Of a DNA stretch of 6,950 bases, positions 6,301-6,950 are shown in pieces. Origin of the DNA: Armatimonadota bacterium (lineage in GTDB: Bacteria; Armatimonadota; Zipacnadia; Zipacnadales; FEN-943); NCBI GenBank assembly GCA_026419655.1, contig JANZZA010000563.1:1-6950 (forward strand), read 5' to 3'. Position 1 is the stretch's first letter; each line of letters opens with the position of its first letter. A program made the translations under genes and the position numbers. The notes beneath the pieces are model-generated. The model was not told the DNA's origin and searched no databases. It saw only the letters and a program-made list of their open reading frames with translations.

Positions 6301-6655
6301 TTCCTTCGAGTTTCCGCAGGCGGTCAGCCTGGCCGGCGCCGAGGCGATTGTTTTTGACACCTGGGTGCCAGCAGGCCAGTCCACTCCTGCCGCCCTTATC
6401 CTCATCGTCCAGGACCAGGACGGGGCAGACTATCTGGCGGTCACGGCGCGTGCTCTTGGTGCGCCCGGCTACTGCAGAATTTTCGTGCCGCTGAGTGCCT
6501 TTCAGTTGGCGGGCTGGTCGAAGGATGATGATGGGGCGCTGGATGTTGAGGCCGTGCGGGCCGTCCGCATCGGTTGGGGCGGCTACTATGGCCGAGAAGG
6601 TGAGAAGATTGAATTCCGCACGGGCCCGCCTCTGGTGGCACGGGTAGCGAAGTAG
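3359..6655 (+). CDS. Large secreted multidomain glycoside hydrolase, GH106 (alpha-L-rhamnosidase)-like
   Basis: The product has 1098 residues. Residues 1-24 are an export signal: RRRLR, then a hydrophobic core at 7-22. Cys24 follows Gly-His, which does not make a proper lipobox. Residues about 37-197 resemble the GH2 sugar-binding jelly roll (AGRWLFR, VAWYRLHLVVP, TYFNGRLVGE). From about 225 comes a barrel-type catalytic region with LYDEKGYPSGAAGG (290-303), a signature I associate with GH106-like proteins. TDEP follows with Asp441-Glu442, then RRGYDLEP (471-478), Glu532-Glu533 and Glu590. Glu442 is the likely acid; the partner carboxylate among 532, 533 and 590 is unresolved. Residues about 663-840 resemble the alpha/beta domain after the barrel, 845-912 a small beta domain, and 940-1090 a binding-module-like beta sandwich. 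GH106 enzymes release alpha-L-rhamnose, but this protein may have another specificity. A good GGAGG and ATG fix the start. The gene is divergent from the GH5-like gene and probably ends at a terminator 20 bases downstream. The call of an intact hydrolase is firm; the family is tentative. Confidence 0.95.
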   Translation: MRRRLRWVIIGGLVLGLALAVGHCQQEPMRLKEEWGNLAGRWLFRTDPEEIGEKEGWHLPEFQEAGWRRIEVPGGWEEQGVTDPRPGQPPKPKNGLPWTDYDGVAWYRLHLVVPREWAGEDLVLVLGSVDDQDRTYFNGRLVGETGPGLTQAVLVHRRYIIGADLVRFGEENVLAMRVFDGGGPGGIPGPEVSLLPRKVAEADMTLPQEDRPLQERFANPPAARRILKIIHSWPDQPEPQDGLIKTLLAQGFGGVVCNVSFDQYLRSEEKWRAFVRAVEAARKVGMSLWLYDEKGYPSGAAGGLTLEGHPEWEARGLLVAQADSDGGEVSLELPPGKPVLVAAYPRGNSGIEADKPVDLSANLDNGKLQASLPAGKWRVVAITEDRLYEGTHAQMSLADKLPYINLLMPEPTARFIELTHAAYAARLGDDLGKYFLATFTDEPSLMSMFLRPMPYGVLPWAPNLSAEFRRRRGYDLEPHLVKLACEAGGAEMKVRYDFWLTVGELVSENFFGQIQEFCRRTRLLSGGHLLCEESLAMHVPLYGDFFRCLRRLDAPSIDCLTSIPAEVPWFIARMASSAADLEGNEITMCETSDFGQVYRPAGDNRPPRKVTEAEIRGTCNRLILGGINTITSYYTFGGISAAGLRRLNEWVGRCCTMLKGGQQVADIALLYPIETLWPRFRPSRHNANDCPEALRVERVWHGAAEGLYRARRDFTYVDGRTLAEATVQDGRLAYRGLQWRVLGLPGADTLPLAAWENIASFWREGGVVIALDSRPTNSEKDFPSARVQQIGWTVFGTGDGPQVVTSTKGGAGIFLPRGAEALLPAVLEKVLEPDVKVAEDVPVRVTHRRIEGHEVYFLINDSPKACEATVSLAVEGPGELYDPATGKISPLESGQGLKLAFEPYGAWLFRFARGRERERYRLQAGDLPGVQVEELPAAEPRMGKGEFVEGEVSQEATGAAGTTWRAVGTLTKANVDTFLFLSFEFPQAVSLAGAEAIVFDTWVPAGQSTPAALILIVQDQDGADYLAVTARALGAPGYCRIFVPLSAFQLAGWSKDDDGALDVEAVRAVRIGWGGYYGREGEKIEFRTGPPLVARVAK

Positions 6656-6674
6656 CCCACCCTGTTACGCGGAT

Positions 6675-6704
6675 TTGGTCGGGAGAACAACCCGAACGAT
6701 TTTT
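6675..6704 (+). terminator. Probable intrinsic terminator after the GH106-like gene
   Basis: A perfect core stem TCGGG (6679-6683) / CCCGA (6691-6695) with a seven-base loop extends outward past one G-A mismatch by three further pairs, including one G-T wobble. Five T residues (6700-6704) follow directly. The structure starts 20 bases after the stop codon. The stem is modest and the T run short, so efficiency is uncertain. Confidence 0.5.
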
Positions 6705-6905
6705 CCAAAAGCCATTTTGCCGGCCGCCAGTCCAGGACGCAGATGGAATCCGGAGCGCAAGGCCTTGTGGACTTTACTGCCCCGGGGCCGGCGCGCACCG
6801 GATTTTGCAACGGTCTCCTGAAAAGAGCTGCCTCAAGAGCTTCCTGCGCAAGTCTTCCCTACCCGGCTATGGGCAGGATTTCTGGCGCACGAGTCGGCGA
6901 AGCAG

Positions 6906-6919
6906 CCAGGGCACCCTGG
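6906..6919. repeat. Inverted repeat CCAGGG-CA-CCCTGG
   Basis: Six perfect pairs flank a two-base centre near the right edge. With such a short spacer it is more like a protein-binding site than an RNA hairpin. It might be an operator of a gene beyond the window. Only one copy is visible. Confidence 0.35.
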
Positions 6920-6950
6920 GGCAAAGAATCTGGACTATGATAGGCCACGG

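Larger units (their letters stand above)
6656..6950. other. Downstream region without a supportable gene
   Basis: This holds a probable terminator (6675-6704), a perfect palindrome GCCCCGGGGC at 6779-6788, a direct repeat of AAGAGCT at 6826-6844, and a 14-base inverted repeat at 6906-6919. A short plus-strand frame at 6743-6940 lacks a ribosome binding site and has no recognisable protein character. Two minus-strand frames entering from the right edge stop at 6867 and 6859 after fewer than 30 codons. Either could be the tail of an outside gene, but nothing confirms it. Confidence 0.5.

Noticed and set aside
6790..6810. Sigma-54 promoter-like GG...GC (TTTTGCAA)
   Set aside because: With GC at 6807-6808, the GG would need to be at 6795-6796, where the bases are GC.
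6743..6940. 65-codon plus-strand frame after the terminator
   Set aside because: It has no ribosome binding site, a low-complexity Ala/Gly/Arg composition and no similarity that I recognise.

Overview
This is a GC-rich bacterial window with three protein-coding genes, all of which look like carbohydrate-acting proteins exported from the cytoplasm. No transporter, regulator, RNA gene, insertion sequence, CRISPR array or phage gene can be supported. The Shine-Dalgarno sequences are canonical bacterial ones. GC-rich DNA with clustered, secreted, poorly classified glycosidases would suit an uncultured polysaccharide degrader (for example Planctomycetota, Armatimonadota or Verrucomicrobiota), but nothing in the sequence fixes the phylum.

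Layout. Positions 1-1438 (minus) carry most of a membrane-anchored PIG-L/LmbE-type deacetylase, whose 3' end runs off the left edge. Positions 1439-1747 are a 309-base gap with a two-tier inverted repeat. Positions 1748-2740 (minus) encode a small secreted or lipid-anchored clan GH-A hydrolase resembling GH5. Positions 2741-3358 are a divergent intergenic region of about 600 bases, with two copies of a 14-base palindrome and a foldable leader ahead of the next gene. Positions 3359-6655 (plus) encode a 1098-residue secreted multidomain glycosidase resembling GH106. It is followed by a probable intrinsic terminator at 6675-6704. Positions 6656-6950 contain no supportable gene.

How the parts may work together. 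The GH5-like gene lies upstream of the deacetylase on the same strand, and the large glycosidase is divergent from both. All three proteins have N-terminal export or anchor segments, so they could act together outside the cytoplasm on one glycan: the deacetylase removing N-acetyl groups and the hydrolases cleaving main-chain and side-chain sugars. This is inferred from gene order and targeting signals, and the substrate cannot be read from the sequence. The most unusual items are the apparently extracytoplasmic PIG-L enzyme with an unrecognised C-terminal extension, the multidomain GH106-like enzyme, and the repeat-rich divergent promoter region.
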